Source of the DNA: Desulfurivibrio alkaliphilus
GTDB lineage: Bacteria > Desulfobacterota > Desulfobulbia > Desulfobulbales > Desulfurivibrionaceae
Assembly: GCA_011048585.1 (NCBI GenBank)
Contig: DSDS01000089.1
Coordinates: 1 to 6,449 of the forward strand
Direction: 5' to 3'
DNA: 6,449 nt
Shown here: positions 5,472-6,449 of the stretch, in pieces
Layout: the number at the start of each line of letters is the position of its first letter
How positions within the stretch are numbered: position 1 is the first letter of the stretch
The notes under the pieces: model-generated
The model's database searches: none
Told to the model about the DNA's origin: nothing
What the model saw: the letters and a program-made list of their open reading frames with translations, nothing else
Position numbers and translations under genes: made by a program

Positions 5472-6336
5472 GCCACCTCCTGGTTCTTGACCGACCGGCA
5501 GGTGCAGGCGGGGTTCTATCCCGTCCCGGAAGGCTCTCGCCGCTCTTTTGTCCTTCTTTTCCACGACATCACCCAGACCCAGGCGGTGGAAAGCGCCTTG
5601 CGGCGCACCTCCGACAATCTGCGTCAATCCCTGGCCGATCTCAAAAGCGTCCAGGATGTGATGATTCGCCAGGAAAAGCTGGCCTCCATCGGCACCGGCC
5701 GCGGGGGTGGCCCACGAAATTCTCAATCCTCTCAACATCATCGGCGCCATTATTCAGCTCCTGCAGATGGAAGAGGAGATGCCGGAGCGATTCAAGCCCC
5801 GGTTTGCCGAGGTGATGGAGCAGATCCGCCGGGCCACCAATATCACCAACAGCCTGCGGATCTTTTCCTGCCGTCACCAGCCGGAGATCAGCGAGGTGGA
5901 TATCCATGCCCTGCTGGACAATACCCTGGCCCTGGTGCGGCACGACCTGGAGCTGGACAATATCCGGGTGGTCCGGAAGTTTGCTCCCGATCTGCCCACG
6001 GTGGCCGCCGACTCCGACCAGTTGGCCCAGGTTTTTCTCAACTTGATCAGCAATGCCCGGGATGCCATGAGACAAAGTGAGCCGCGGCGATTGACCCTGG
6101 CCACCAGCCTGGTTGAGCAGGGAGTGGGCCTGGCGGTGCGGGATACCGGTTGCGGGATTCCCGCAAGCGAGTTATCGAAGATATTCGATTTTTTCTTTAC
6201 CACCAAAGACCCGGGCCGCGGCACCGGCATGGGTCTGGCCATCGTCCACTCCATCGTTGAAAGTCAGGGTGGGTTTATCGAGGTTTCGTCACGGCTGGGG
6301 GCGGGGACGGAGTTTTTTTATTGTTCTACCCAGTGA
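5412..6336 (+). pseudogene. Broken sensor histidine kinase (PAS-HisKA-HATPase), truncated and frameshifted
   Basis: This is the kinase part of a two-component system. The first part (frame of TTG 5469) carries the end of a PAS domain (SWFLTDRQVQAGFYPVPEG, LLFHDITQ), a coiled-coil-like helix and the start of HisKA up to QEKLASIGT. The frame then changes by a missing 2 bases after 5696. The second part (frame of GTG 5707) continues with VAHEILNPLNII, phospho-acceptor His at 5713-5715, then the HATPase N-box (QVFLNLISNARDA), G1 box DTGCGIP, F-box and G2 box GRGTGMGLA. The first frame runs on as nonsense to a stop at 6080. The N-terminus is missing: an in-frame TAG lies at 5409-5411 and there is no Shine-Dalgarno. 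The C-terminus is also cut: after SSRLGAGTEF the usual IYLP strand is replaced by FYCSTQ and a stop. All catalytic boxes remain readable, so decay is recent or the indel is a sequencing error. See the minus-strand receiver fragment for the likely lost end. Confidence 0.87.
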
Positions 6337-6391
6337 TGTCCGGTTAGAGATTTGCATGCAGTTTTCTCATTTTTCTTTGGGCCTTGTCCCC
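6303..6391. repeat. Possible REP-like element: GGGGAC/GTCCCC inverted pair at the kinase end
   Basis: GGGGAC (6303-6308), followed by GGAG and seven Ts, is mirrored by GTCCCC (6386-6391). It begins where the kinase reading frame departs from the family sequence. GGGGAC-type cores with AT-rich inner flanks recall repeats tied to REP-associated transposases, but the match is short and I cannot compare with other copies. Confidence 0.25.
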
Positions 6392-6449
6392 CCATCGTCG
6401 TGCGCTGGGCGGTTTGCTACTGGGGGCTTGCAACGCCTCGTTGCGGATC
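6344..6449 (-). other. Right edge: no confident gene; short open frame entering from the right
   Basis: On the minus strand one frame is open from the edge to TAA at 6346-6344 (34 codons, rich in Lys/Arg/Ser/Pro, not recognised). On the plus strand a frame is open from ATG 6356 to the edge, with only a weak AGAG box before it. Neither shows family motifs. A perfect hairpin GCAACG-CCT-CGTTGC lies at 6430-6444. The stretch may be the tail of a neighbouring gene or part of a repeat. Confidence 0.2.

Noticed and set aside
5641..6075. Minus-strand open frame opposite the kinase as a possible regulator
   Set aside because: It mirrors conserved HATPase boxes on the plus strand and shows no domain of its own.
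6356..6449. Plus-strand open frame from ATG 6356 to the edge
   Set aside because: Only 31 codons, weak ribosome-binding site and no motif; it cannot be told from chance.
1..6449. CRISPR array, rRNA, riboswitch, toxin-antitoxin or defence system
   Set aside because: Both strands were read; no regularly spaced repeats, rRNA segments, known riboswitch cores or paired small toxin genes were seen.

Overview
The window comes from a high-GC Gram-negative bacterium. By eye the closest fit is a deltaproteobacterial (Desulfobacterota-like) genome. That guess rests on the RpoD-like sigma factor, the iron-sulfur flavoprotein and the style of the hybrid histidine kinase; no database search was possible, so it is only an inference.

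Layout from left to right. (1) On the minus strand lie the N-terminal 341 codons of a comEC DNA-uptake channel gene, which runs off the left edge, and directly upstream of it a complete RpoD-like sigma-70 factor gene. One base separates the sigma stop from the comEC start. (2) A divergent intergenic region of about 230 bp separates these from a plus-strand pair: malQ (4-alpha-glucanotransferase) and a small flavodoxin-fold protein with a compact four-cysteine iron-sulfur motif. The two genes abut, and the second ribosome-binding site lies in the tail of malQ. (3) A tRNA-Glu(CTC) gene with encoded CCA follows, then a very strong, probably bidirectional terminator. (4) The right third holds the remains of a hybrid sensor histidine kinase. 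The receiver domain plus the last strand of the ATPase domain lie on the minus strand (4927-5433). The PAS/HisKA/HATPase part lies head to head with it on the plus strand (about 5412-6336). The plus-strand half carries a 2-base deletion exactly in the H-box and has lost its C-terminal end. The last 113 bp hold no confidently called gene.

The housekeeping genes look ordinary and intact. The most interesting part is 4927-6449. The two kinase pieces are complementary: one ends at the conserved GxGT of the ATPase domain, and the other starts at the TFxIYLP strand that normally follows it. The simplest reading is a single minus-strand hybrid kinase gene whose central part was inverted and then decayed. 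A chimeric assembly is the main alternative. I found no evidence for a wholly new defence or mobile system.
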